Assembly (NCBI RefSeq): GCF_001553545.1
Contig: NZ_CP014227.1
Location: 2,090,501-2,154,500 of the forward strand
DNA: 64,000 nucleotides
Reading direction: 5' to 3'
DNA from: Capnocytophaga haemolytica
Lineage (GTDB): Bacteria; Bacteroidota; Bacteroidia; Flavobacteriales; Flavobacteriaceae
Below, in pieces: positions 1 through 8,174 of this stretch (its first letter is position 1; each line of letters begins with the position of its first letter). The position numbers and the translations under genes were made by a program. The notes under the pieces were generated by a model. The model did no database searches, was not told the origin of the DNA, and saw only the letters and a list, made by a program, of their open reading frames with translations.

Positions 1-1947
1 AGGGTAATTGCTGTATACAAACACAGGGGTAGTCTCGCCCTCGCGTCCTTCCCAATTCCAATGTGGAAGGATATGCAACGTCTCCTTGTCCTTATTCCAA
101 CGCGAGCGGTATAGATAGAAGCGGTCTTTGGGCAGCCCTGCTAAGTCCACCGCACCAAAATAAGAGCTATGTGCTGGCCACTCCACATAGTAAGGCGTAG
201 GCTCGCCGAGGTAGTCAAAGCCTGTCCACACAAATTCACCCAACATATAGGGGAGGTCATCTTGGTGCACCCAGTCGTCTTCGGGTAGGTTCGACCAACC
301 GCAGTGCTCTACATCGTACGAGCTGGTCTGCTGGTCGTCATACTTCGGCATCGACTTGCGCTCCACAGGAAACTTATACACCCCGCGCGAACTCAGTGTT
401 GAGGCGGTCTCGCTGCCCAAAAGCAACTGCTGTGGCAAACGCTTATACGCCTCTTCATACTTAAACGGACGATAGTTAAAGCCTGCTACCTGCATCGTAG
501 CTGCCATATTGTTCTTCATCACATCATCAGGTCTGTCCATACCATTGCACACAGGGCGCGTAGTGTCATACTTTTTAACAATATCCTGCAAGTAGCGCGC
601 CACCTGCGAGCCGCTTTCTACGCTCTGCTCCTCTACCTCATTGCCAATAAACCATAGCACCACTGAGGGGTCATTACGGTAGTGCTTTACGAGGTTTCTC
701 AGGTCTTCCTTTGCCCAATCCTTAAAGTACAAGTGATAGCCATTATCCACCTTAGGGATTGCCCACTCGTCAAAGCTCTCCACAGCAAGCATCATACCCA
801 TCTCGTTGGCAATGCGTACATACTCAGGGGCAGGCATATTGTGCGAGGTGCGTATGGCATTTGCCCCCATATCCTGCATTATCTTTATCTGCCGGCGTAT
901 TGCAGCCTCGTTTACCGCTGCCCCCAGCGGACCCAAATCGTGGTGCAAACACACCCCCTTAAACTGTATCTTTCGCCCATTGAGATACAACCCATCATTA
1001 GGTCTTAGCTCAATGGAACGTATCCCAAAAGTAGTGGTAACCCTATCCCTCACCTTATCCTCTTCAAGGATAATGCTCACTGCCTTGTAGAGGTTAGGCT
1101 TACCAACATCCCAAAGCGCAGGCTTATCGACTATAAGCTCTTGCTCTACGCCCTCTATGCTATACTCATCAAGGGATTTCTCCCCAGAGACTATCCGCTT
1201 CCCATCGGGGGCATAAATCTCAGTGCGAACCTTTATAGGCGTATTCTTTATATTTTTTGGATTGGTTACAAAAGAAGGCGTAAGTTCCACCTCCGTCTTT
1301 ACCTTCACCTTAGCAAACTCTTTATTAACCTCAGGGGTAGTAATCTGCACCCCCCATATCGGTACATAGGTATCGTTCTTTACGATGATATGCACATTGC
1401 GGTAAAGCCCTGCACCAGGGTACCAACGCGATTGTTGGGTGAGATTCTCCAAGCGTACCGCCAGCGTATTATCACCTTGCTTTATAAAAGGGGTAATCTC
1501 CAAAAAGAAAGTATTGTAGCCATTATGCCACTCGCCAGCCCTCTGCCCATTGACGTATACCACGGGGTTGCTCATAGCCCCGTCAAACTGTACAAATACA
1601 CTCTTACCCGAGCCCGCCTCAAAGTCGTCTACCTTAAAGTGCGTGCGATACCAGCCTACCCCTACAAAAGGCAAGCCCCCCGTACGCCCCGAATGCGCAA
1701 TCGGAGCCACCTGCCCATCTTGCTTGATAGCCGTACGCTGCACATCGTTCTCAATATCAAACGGACCATAAATAGCCCAATCGTGGGGCACTGTTACGCT
1801 CTGCCAACTACTGTCGTCAAATGTCGCAGCAGCAAAGTCTGCCTTATCCTCACGTGTAAAACGCCAACCCTTTTCAAGAGTCTGCTCACTCTGGGCAAAG
1901 CCACACAGAGCCGCCCCTAATAGTACTGTGGTTAATAATCTCTTCAT
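1..1947 (-). CDS. Glycoside hydrolase family 2 beta-galactosidase-like enzyme, 3' end cut off
   Basis: The first 649 residues are present; the rest lies beyond the left edge. The protein opens with a signal peptide (residues 1-19, ending GFAQ), so it is exported. It then shows a jelly-roll sugar-binding domain (about 20-170), an Ig-like GH2 domain (about 180-285) and a TIM barrel. GH2 enzymes use two glutamates; E437 in IGNEVEEQS fits the acid/base and E571 in LGEFVWTGFDY fits the nucleophile. The motifs favour a beta-galactosidase, but beta-mannosidase or beta-glucuronidase cannot be excluded without the C terminus. It has its own promoter and a leader of about 20-27 bases. With the GH92 mannosidase at 12.5 kb it suggests host-glycan foraging. 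Confidence 0.9.
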   Translation of the reverse strand, partial: MKRLLTTVLLGAALCGFAQSEQTLEKGWRFTREDKADFAAATFDDSSWQSVTVPHDWAIYGPFDIENDVQRTAIKQDGQVAPIAHSGRTGGLPFVGVGWYRTHFKVDDFEAGSGKSVFVQFDGAMSNPVVYVNGQRAGEWHNGYNTFFLEITPFIKQGDNTLAVRLENLTQQSRWYPGAGLYRNVHIIVKNDTYVPIWGVQITTPEVNKEFAKVKVKTEVELTPSFVTNPKNIKNTPIKVRTEIYAPDGKRIVSGEKSLDEYSIEGVEQELIVDKPALWDVGKPNLYKAVSIILEEDKVRDRVTTTFGIRSIELRPNDGLYLNGRKIQFKGVCLHHDLGPLGAAVNEAAIRRQIKIMQDMGANAIRTSHNMPAPEYVRIANEMGMMLAVESFDEWAIPKVDNGYHLYFKDWAKEDLRNLVKHYRNDPSVVLWFIGNEVEEQSVESGSQVARYLQDIVKKYDTTRPVCNGMDRPDDVMKNNMAATMQVAGFNYRPFKYEEAYKRLPQQLLLGSETASTLSSRGVYKFPVERKSMPKYDDQQTSSYDVEHCGWSNLPEDDWVHQDDLPYMLGEFVWTGFDYLGEPTPYYVEWPAHSSYFGAVDLAGLPKDRFYLYRSRWNKDKETLHILPHWNWEGREGETTPVFVYSNYP

Positions 1948-1974
1948 CTTCAAAATATTCAAAATTCGATGGCG

Positions 1975-2006
1975 CAAAAGTACAACTATTTACTGAGCTG
2001 TGCAAA
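1975..2006 (-). promoter_or_regulatory. Bacteroidota promoter of the GH2 gene
   Basis: Read on the minus strand, TTTG (2006-2003) is followed after exactly 20 bases by TACTTTTG (1982-1975), matching the -33/-7 consensus of the Bacteroidota primary sigma factor. Confidence 0.75.
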
Positions 2007-2022
2007 CTCTTTCGAGTAAAAA

Positions 2023-2289
2023 TCAAAGGAAGAAAAATGCTATAGACAGTACCCATAGTACTATAAAAGCAAATAGCCTCACACCTTTGGATTCCTTATA
2101 CAGAAAAGCCACCTCAAGAATTAAATAGAGCACCCCTGCAATAAATGTCGCTATGGCTCCTATATAACCGATGAGAACACTATTCATAGTATCTAACAGT
2201 ACGCCTACCAAAAAGATAAGCAAACATAACCCTACAAGCAGCACAAAATGCTTGATAAATAGCATTAAACGATTCTTATTCTCTGCCAT
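2023..2289 (-). CDS. Small multi-spanning membrane protein, 88 aa
   Basis: I do not recognise a family. The protein is almost entirely hydrophobic, with membrane segments near residues 11-30, 37-57 and 70-88, a short charged N terminus (MAENKNR) and a basic loop KESKGVR before the last segment. It starts 8 bases after the stop of the SIMPL gene, so the two are probably cotranscribed and may work together at the membrane. No catalytic motif is visible. Confidence 0.65.
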   Translation of the reverse strand: MAENKNRLMLFIKHFVLLVGLCLLIFLVGVLLDTMNSVLIGYIGAIATFIAGVLYLILEVAFLYKESKGVRLFAFIVLWVLSIAFFFL

Positions 2290-2297
2290 ATTAAAAA

Positions 2298-3029
2298 TTA
2301 TCTGACTTTGTATTCTAATTTTATGGTAATGCTCGCCACCTTCTCTTTTGAAGATGTATTAAAAGTACCTCCATACGAATATTCCTCATCAGAGTAAGGA
2401 GCTGTAATCTGTATGATTCCCGTAGTGGCTTTGGTAAGCCGCCCCAAACGACCTCCTGAGTTCTGTGCAATCTTCTCCGCCCGAATACGGGCATCTTCGG
2501 TTGCTTTGGCGATAATCTCGTGTTTGAGTTCTGCTAACCGAGTATAGTAATAGCGTGGAGAGAGCGAAGTAAATTCTATTCCTTGGTTGATAATCTCACT
2601 GATATTGCGCGATACTGCCTCTATTTTGGCAATATCCTTACTCTCCAATGATACTGATTGCTCTAAAACGAAACCCATAAATCTCTGTGAGTAATGCCCC
2701 TCGTCATCACGTTCTGATTGATAATTACGAGAGATATCCACCGCCGAAAAAACGATTTCCTCTTTCTTAAGACCTTGTGATAGCAAGTAGCCCTCCACCA
2801 CTTTCCTATCTCGTTCCAATGCCTCATACGCCTGCTTCAAGTCTTTATCTTGACGTGCAAAACGCCCATTCCACACCACAAGATCTGAGGTAAACTCCTT
2901 GCTGCCCAAGCCCGTAACAGTAATTGTACGAGTGTCCTCATTGCGATTAATCACCGCATTGGCAATAAGATAAGTAGCCAGCACGCCGCCTATCACTGCA
3001 ATTATTGCTATAATAATCCTTCTATCCAT
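2298..3029 (-). CDS. SIMPL (DUF541) domain protein
   Basis: The 243-residue protein has one N-terminal membrane anchor (about residues 5-25) and then a SIMPL fold beginning TITVTGLGSKEFTSDLVVW and ending in a beta-rich segment VASITIKLEYKVR. SIMPL/DUF541 proteins are periplasmic or surface-anchored oligomers of poorly defined function; some family members form large assemblies. The anchor suggests the body sits outside the inner membrane. It leads a two-gene operon with the 88-aa membrane protein. Confidence 0.85.
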   Translation of the reverse strand: MDRRIIIAIIAVIGGVLATYLIANAVINRNEDTRTITVTGLGSKEFTSDLVVWNGRFARQDKDLKQAYEALERDRKVVEGYLLSQGLKKEEIVFSAVDISRNYQSERDDEGHYSQRFMGFVLEQSVSLESKDIAKIEAVSRNISEIINQGIEFTSLSPRYYYTRLAELKHEIIAKATEDARIRAEKIAQNSGGRLGRLTKATTGIIQITAPYSDEEYSYGGTFNTSSKEKVASITIKLEYKVR

Positions 3030-3053
3030 ACCTAAAATAAATATTCACAACTG

Positions 3054-3084
3054 CAAATCTACGATTATTTACTTACGCCTGCAA
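3054..3084 (-). promoter_or_regulatory. Promoter of the SIMPL operon
   Basis: On the minus strand TTG (3084-3082), 20 bases, TAGATTTG (3061-3054). The start codon at 3029 lies about 25 bases further on. Confidence 0.6.
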
Positions 3085-3100
3085 GTCTATAAGCCACTAT

Positions 3101-3991
3101 TTATTCCTCACCTATCTTGTAATGCTCTTTCTCCCCCCCTCGTTTCAAAACATATTTACCCTTATGCTGCCTGCGTACCTCATCGTAAACAAAAGGTTTT
3201 AACTCATCGCCTGCTTTATCCAAAAGACCAAAATACCCGCCTTTCTTTGCGAGAAATACACCATCTTCCCCCACATAAAACAGCTCGTTATACATTATAG
3301 GGATCACCTCCTGCCCTACCTCACTGACAGCTCCCCACAGTTTATTGTTCTCCACTAAAGCCACGCCATCAGAAAACACACTGATATAGTGGTACATCGG
3401 CGATAGCAATACCTCATCTCCCTTCTTTACTCCATAGCGATTGCCCTCCACATAAGGGTAGGGCAGCGTAGCCCTAAGTTTATCCATCTTAGGATGCACA
3501 AAAGTAGGCTCGTAAGCACTTTGCATCTGGGCAATCAAAAAGAAAGTAGTCGTGTACACAAATGGCTTTACCAACAGATTGCCCTCCTCATCAAGCCCTA
3601 TACGCACCTTATCTACGTCGTAATACAGGAAAATAGGCAACAAAGGCACTAACGACCAATGGTAGGTATACTGCCAATAATTCTTTTTCTTCTTGCCTTT
3701 TAGGAATATCGTATGTTCACGTATCCCCGTATCCGAAGGCTCTTTGTAGGTAACGTAAAGTGAATCGCCTTTAAGGGTTAGCGCAAACTCCGCAGGAGGA
3801 TACAACCCTCCTTTGTACTCCTTATCCAATACCCAAAAAGGCATTCCCAACGCTTGCTTCTCATCATTGGCATAAGTAGTGTATACACCATTAAAGGCAC
3901 TCCAATCAGGGTCTTTTGCAAACTGAGGTGTCTTACAACTCCACAATAGCAATCCTGCTAAAAAGAGTAATAGTAATCGTCTCGTTTTCAT
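3101..3991 (-). CDS. WG-repeat lipoprotein
   Basis: This 296-residue protein has a lipoprotein signal (LFLAGLLLWSC, lipidated Cys near residue 19), a central region specific to this paralog pair, and at least two C-terminal WG-type repeats (NNKLWGAVSEVGQEVIP and GYFGLLDKAGDELKPFVYDE). WG-repeat proteins are common in Bacteroidota envelopes; no enzymatic role is known to me. It lies 27 bases downstream of a disrupted paralog and shares with it DPDWSAFNG/HPDWSVLNG near the N terminus and DKVRIGLDE/DKLRIGLDE in the middle, so the pair arose by tandem duplication. Confidence 0.8.
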   Translation of the reverse strand: MKTRRLLLLFLAGLLLWSCKTPQFAKDPDWSAFNGVYTTYANDEKQALGMPFWVLDKEYKGGLYPPAEFALTLKGDSLYVTYKEPSDTGIREHTIFLKGKKKKNYWQYTYHWSLVPLLPIFLYYDVDKVRIGLDEEGNLLVKPFVYTTTFFLIAQMQSAYEPTFVHPKMDKLRATLPYPYVEGNRYGVKKGDEVLLSPMYHYISVFSDGVALVENNKLWGAVSEVGQEVIPIMYNELFYVGEDGVFLAKKGGYFGLLDKAGDELKPFVYDEVRRQHKGKYVLKRGGEKEHYKIGEE

Positions 3992-4018
3992 TATATTTCA
4001 GTTAAATGGTTATTGTCT

Positions 4019-5312
4019 TTAATCCTTTATCTTTTGCCTTGTGCTGAGGTCTGGCTCATAGAGTATCCCTTTTAACCATATAGCATTCTTGTGATGTGTA
4101 TCTTCCAAAATCAGGTTGCCAAAGAAGGTTTTAGGGGTCGCAATCGCTTTGTATTGATAGCCTTCAGCATCCACAAAACAAGCCTCTTCACCTTGGTATG
4201 CCAACCAATATTTTCTAAGCCCTCCTACGCGATTATAGTAGCTTTCACCCTTTTGCTCAAAACGCGTAAACACTGCTGGTATAAAGCCATCGCGCCGCCC
4301 CTCTTGCTGAAAGTAACGCCCTTCTTTCCCATCTTTTTTCAGCGAGAAATAAGCCCAACCTAATTGCGTTATCTCATCGTAAATCGGAGGTAAAATCTCG
4401 CCTCCTTCTTTGTTTAATATACCCCACTTGTTACCCTTCTTCACTAAAAATATAGGGGTAATTACACCACCATCGCATAGCCATTGCACCTTCTCATAAG
4501 CAAAAGGCAGCTTCTCTCGTTCCTTTTCATCAATCACACCCCACAAACTATCTTTCTTGGCTAAAAAGGCGTGCTCATCGCTATAGCTATAGAGGGCATC
4601 ATATCTCGGTGGTATCAGCACCTCTCCTTTTTCATTGATAGTGCCCCATTTATTATTTTGCTCCATCAGGGCAAAGCCATTTATGAAAGCACCAATATAC
4701 TGATATTTAGGAGGAGCTACCACCTCTTGACCATTCTTAATCCCATAACGCTCGCCTTCTGTAAAAGGATAGGTAATCTCCTTTTGCAGCTTATCTTTCT
4801 TCTGATATATGGAGATAATATTTCCTGAATGTCCATCGCTAAGAATAAGAATAGCTCCTTCCCTATCGTAATAATTATTGACCAATAAATCACCATTCTC
4901 ATCAAGTCCAATCCTCAATTTATCTATATCCACATAAAGAAAAAGGGGGATAGAAGGGATATACCTTACAGCTGAGGTAGTACTTCCACCACCTGCGTTT
5001 TTTCTTTCCTTTAAACACAGCTGTCGTATCCTGCAACACCCCTTCGCGCAGCTGTTTATAGCTCACAAAGAGGGAATCGCCTCGCAATGCCAAGTTAAAC
5101 TCTGTAGGTCGCTGTGTGTTAGGCGACTCATTATAGTATTTACGGGGCAACAAATCAAAATAATGCTGCTGCGGTTCGTCTTTATTCACCGCATAAGCGT
5201 AATACGTCCCGTTAAGGACGCTCCAATCGGGGTGCTTTGCAAAGCGAGGTGCCTTACAACTCCACAGTAGTAACCCTGTGAGCAAAAAGAATAATAGCCG
5301 CATCGTTTTCAT
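4019..5312 (-). pseudogene. WG-repeat lipoprotein, disrupted by a +1 frameshift
   Basis: Two overlapping reading frames make up one gene. The first (5312-4920, 130 aa) carries the lipoprotein signal (LLTGLLLWSC) and stops early; the second (ending 4019, 304 aa open from 4933) carries DKLRIGLDENG and several WG repeats. Removing one base from the G5 tract at 4945-4949, or the adjoining A5 at 4940-4944, joins them, and the joined protein aligns to the intact neighbour (3101-3991) without gaps across the junction, through PLFLYVDIDKLRIG versus PIFLYYDVDKVRIG. The joined product would be about 430 residues, longer than the paralog because it has extra WG repeats. The frameshift could be real, a phase-variable tract or an assembly error. 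Confidence 0.85.
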
Positions 5313-5351
5313 TGGTATTTTGGTTTATATCATTCGGTAAGTATCACAGTG

Positions 5352-7007
5352 CTAACTCCCCTCAGTATAGCTCACCTGCCAGGTCTCCTCTACTTCCCAA
5401 TTGGCACGCAGCTCTACCAAATCCTTAAAGTACCACACGCGCTCGGGTTGTCGCTGTTGGAGGAAGTCGCCCGTATCCCACTGCTTATTGGCATTCCTAT
5501 CCTCAATAAGCCGCAGTCGGTACTTGGCAGGCAGCACATCCTTAAAGAGATATAGCACCTCGGGCTTCTCAGCATAAAGCTCACGCGCCACCTCCGTGCC
5601 CTTCTCATTGGTCAGCTGCACTATCACAGGGAAACGCACTTTCTCAGCCGTGAGTTTGAGCTTAAAGATCGCCAAATCCTCCTCCTTCTTAGTCGATGCC
5701 GATACTTTCAGCGTGTCGTTCGTATTGCCAAAGAAATCCGTCAGTGCCTTGGGCAATGCCTCTACGCGGTAGCTCTCGCCGTGCTGCTTCTCAAAGGCGA
5801 GCCTCAGCTCTAATCCCTCTTTCTCTAAGGACGCCTTAAAAGGGATAGGTATCGAGTCCTTCCCCTTGAAAATCTTTATCTTACTCGCATCCGTTGCCAC
5901 AATGGGGATATTGCTCTTAAAGGCAAAATCTCGCTCCATAGGCAGGTCGCCTGAGTAGGCTGCCGACACCTGCAAACTGTCGAGCTTCTTCAGTTCCTTC
6001 AGCCGCACTTTAAAGGTATCTATCTTCTGCTGATGCGCCACTGTAAACAGCACAGAATCTTTCTGTTTGGGGCTATACCACAGGTTTAGCGTATCCTTCT
6101 TAGGGTCTTTGGAAAGGGTATACTTAAAGTCGGCACTCACCTTGCTGATGGGCTTAATCACCACACTGTCCGCCTTGCCTTCAAAGCCAAACTCAATGCG
6201 GTTATCCGCCACCTGCGTAGGGCGATGCGCCTTGTAAGGGGGCACCTCCTTGAAAAGCCGCAAGCGATACACAGGGCTCATACTGTCCTTGAGATGCGCC
6301 ACCGTGATCGGCTCTTTGAGGAAAGCGATCTTATCCTCTTTGGGGTTGAAAAGGTAATTGCCGTTCTTGTCTTTCAGGGCTATGAGCTTGTACTTGCCTT
6401 CCTTTAAAAAGTCAAAATCGAACTCGTAGAGGCTGTCGAGCGTATTGGTAACATACTTAGGTTTTTGCTTGTACACAAGCGAGTCGTTGTACTGCTCGTT
6501 GTAGTCGTAGAGCATCACCGTAACGAAGTGATCTGCTTCGGGGGCAATAGCGTCCTCCACATCGCCCTCTACCCACAGCGAATCCAAGTACGAACCCGTG
6601 GAGAATACGTACATAAAGTCGTTATAAGGATTTCCCTCGTTGTAATCTTGAATGCTATTGCCGAAGTTCATCACATAGGTAGTGTTGGGCTTTAGCGTAT
6701 CCACAATAGTGATCTCCAACCACTTCGAAGCCGAAGTAGGTGTGATAATCGGAAAGGTCTCCATCGGTGGCGAGATGATGAGCTGCTTGCGCACATCCTT
6801 GGTTACGACAAACTCGTCGAACTGCAAGCGTATCTTCTTCGCCTTAAAATTCAGCTGACCCGACTTTGGCGTAGCATGTAGCAACACAGGTGCTGTGGTA
6901 TCCTTCGGACCTCCCGTAGGTGAGCCCCTTCTGGCACATTGCCACAGCAGAAGCGAGAGCACCATAAGCCCTATGACAATGCGGTATTTTTTTATCGTCT
7001 CAATCAT
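5352..7007 (-). CDS. Large lipoprotein with N-terminal Ig-like (Big_5) domain
   Basis: I start the protein at 7007 (MIETIKKYRIVIGLM), 551 aa, because the promoter -7 box (7013-7020) lies between this ATG and the further upstream start at 7043. A lipoprotein signal ends LLLWQC, followed by RRGSPTGGPKDTTAPVLL, typical of Bacteroidota surface lipoproteins with a Big_5 Ig-like domain (about residues 30-130: LRFDEFV-like LQFDEFVVTKDVR, then TYVMNFGNSIQDYNEGN). The remainder is beta-rich, with a segment on internal variation of an EDRNANKQWDTGDF type that can bind calcium. The exact role is unknown. It heads the operon that includes the WG-repeat pair. Confidence 0.85.
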   Translation of the reverse strand: MIETIKKYRIVIGLMVLSLLLWQCARRGSPTGGPKDTTAPVLLHATPKSGQLNFKAKKIRLQFDEFVVTKDVRKQLIISPPMETFPIITPTSASKWLEITIVDTLKPNTTYVMNFGNSIQDYNEGNPYNDFMYVFSTGSYLDSLWVEGDVEDAIAPEADHFVTVMLYDYNEQYNDSLVYKQKPKYVTNTLDSLYEFDFDFLKEGKYKLIALKDKNGNYLFNPKEDKIAFLKEPITVAHLKDSMSPVYRLRLFKEVPPYKAHRPTQVADNRIEFGFEGKADSVVIKPISKVSADFKYTLSKDPKKDTLNLWYSPKQKDSVLFTVAHQQKIDTFKVRLKELKKLDSLQVSAAYSGDLPMERDFAFKSNIPIVATDASKIKIFKGKDSIPIPFKASLEKEGLELRLAFEKQHGESYRVEALPKALTDFFGNTNDTLKVSASTKKEEDLAIFKLKLTAEKVRFPVIVQLTNEKGTEVARELYAEKPEVLYLFKDVLPAKYRLRLIEDRNANKQWDTGDFLQQRQPERVWYFKDLVELRANWEVEETWQVSYTEGS

Positions 7008-7012
7008 AGCCG

Positions 7013-7044
7013 CAAAAGTATAACAATATTTACAAACCGCCAAA
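7013..7044 (-). promoter_or_regulatory. Promoter of the Ig-like lipoprotein operon, almost leaderless
   Basis: On the minus strand TTTG (7044-7041), 20 bases, TACTTTTG (7020-7013). The ATG at 7007 begins only 5 bases after the -7 box, so the transcript should have almost no 5' leader. Confidence 0.7.
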
Positions 7045-7062
7045 TATTTTTTTAATGAGCAG

Positions 7063-7225
7063 GGATTAGGGATTAGTAATCAGTGTACAGTGATCAGTGT
7101 ACAGTGAATAGTGAACAGTAATTAGTAATTAATGTTTTCTCTACTCTCTGCTCTTCACTATTCACTGTTCACTGTTCACTAATAAAAAACTATCCATTAT
7201 CCATTATTCATTATCCATTAATTCG
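7063..7225. repeat. Heptamer arrays between divergent genes
   Basis: Ten tandem 7-mers run without slippage from 7063 to 7132 (GGATTAG twice, TAATCAG, TGTACAG, TGATCAG, TGTACAG, TGAATAG, TGAACAG, TAATTAG, TAATTAA). Four reverse-type 7-mers follow at 7154-7181 (TTCACTA, TTCACTG, TTCACTG, TTCACTA) and five TATCCAT-type units at 7191-7225. The first two blocks share a 14-base inverted repeat (CAGTGAATAGTGAA), so the region can form a hairpin. See the family finding. Confidence 0.9.
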
Positions 7226-7233
7226 TATCTTTG
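7226..7233 (+). promoter_or_regulatory. -7 box of the RlmB-type gene
   Basis: TATCTTTG lies 18 bases before the ATG at 7252. No clear -33 TTTG is visible because the upstream sequence is heptamer repeat. Confidence 0.5.
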
Positions 7234-7251
7234 CCGCAAAAAAGAATTTAT

Positions 7252-7992
7252 ATGCAAGAAACCTATCAAATATACGGCATCAGAGCCCTCATTGAAGCCA
7301 TCAATGCAGGCAAAACTATTGACAAAGTTTTCCTCCAAAAAGGGCTCAAGGGCGAACTCTTCCACCAGCTACTACCCCTATTGAAAGAACAACAAATCCC
7401 CACCTCCTACGTCCCTGTTGAAAAACTCAACCGCCTGACCAAGAAAAACCACCAAGGTGTAGTCGCCAACCTCTCGCCCATCACCTATTACGACTTCGAA
7501 AACTTAGTCATCACAGTCATTGAAAGCGGCAAGAACCCCCTCTTCCTCGTCCTTGACCACCTTTCCGACGTGCGCAACTTCGGCGCCATCATCCGCACTG
7601 CCGAGTGCACAGGCGTCTCAGGCATCATCATCCCCAAGCGAGGCAGTGCCTCCATCACCGCCGATACCGTCAAAACCTCCGCAGGTGCCGTCTTTAATGT
7701 ACCGATATGCAAAGTCGATAACCTCATCGACGCCCTCTACTATTTAAAAGGCAGCGGCATCAAAGTACTCGCCGCCACCGAAAAAACCGACACACTCCTC
7801 TACCACACCCCAATGCACGACCCCTTAGCCATCATTATGGGCGCTGAGGACACAGGCATTGCCCCCGCCCTACTGAAAATCGCCGATGCCAAAGCTAAAC
7901 TCCCAATGCTCGGCACCATTAGCTCCCTCAACGTATCGGTAGCCTGCTCACTCTTCCTATACGAAGCCATAAGACAACGAAAATTCCAGTGA
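7252..7992 (+). CDS. rlmB: 23S rRNA 2'-O-ribose methyltransferase, RlmB/TrmH family
   Basis: The 246-residue protein has an N-terminal substrate-binding domain (YQIYGIRALIEAI...) and a SPOUT methyltransferase domain with the three TrmH-family motifs: LDHLSDVRNFGAIIRTAEC, AIIMGAEDTGIAP and MLGTISSLNVSVACSLFLYE. RlmB methylates G2251 in the peptidyl-transferase loop of 23S rRNA; the exact target here is inferred from the family. I start at ATG 7252; a longer TTG start at 7231 would sit inside the -7 box. The stop codon TGA is itself the first three bases of a heptamer array. Confidence 0.88.
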   Translation: MQETYQIYGIRALIEAINAGKTIDKVFLQKGLKGELFHQLLPLLKEQQIPTSYVPVEKLNRLTKKNHQGVVANLSPITYYDFENLVITVIESGKNPLFLVLDHLSDVRNFGAIIRTAECTGVSGIIIPKRGSASITADTVKTSAGAVFNVPICKVDNLIDALYYLKGSGIKVLAATEKTDTLLYHTPMHDPLAIIMGAEDTGIAPALLKIADAKAKLPMLGTISSLNVSVACSLFLYEAIRQRKFQ

Positions 7993-8174
7993 ACAGTGAA
8001 CAGAGATCAGAGATGAGGAATGAGAGATCAGAAGTCAGGGGTTAGAAATTAGAAATTAGAAATCAAAAATCAGGGGTCAGAAATCAGTAACTAAGCACTG
8101 ATTTCTCACCCCTGATCTCTATTCCCTGACCACTGTTCTCTGTTCACTGTTCACTATTCACTCCCCCTAATCCC
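7990..8174. repeat. 26-unit heptamer array with opposed arms, between convergent genes
   Basis: Fifteen consecutive 7-mers of the NNNNCAG type fill 7990-8094 (TGAACAG twice, AGATCAG, AGATGAG and so on to AAATCAG, TAACTAA). After a 3-base centre, eleven 7-mers of the complementary type fill 8098-8174 (CTGATTT, CTCACCC, CTGATCT ... CTGTTCA, CTATTCA). The two arms can fold on each other, for example AGAAATCAG with CTGATTTCT around the centre. Both flanking stop codons (TGA at 7990-7992 on plus, TAG at 8167-8169 on minus) are part of repeat units. The structure may serve as a bidirectional terminator. Confidence 0.92.

Noticed and set aside
682..1920. Plus-strand open frames up to 259 codons
   Set aside because: They lie opposite the GH2 gene, whose catalytic motifs and signal peptide are clear; the plus frames have no protein-like features.
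7231..7251. Longer TTG start for the RlmB-type gene
   Set aside because: The TTG is inside the -7 box TATCTTTG (7226-7233), so it would not be transcribed.
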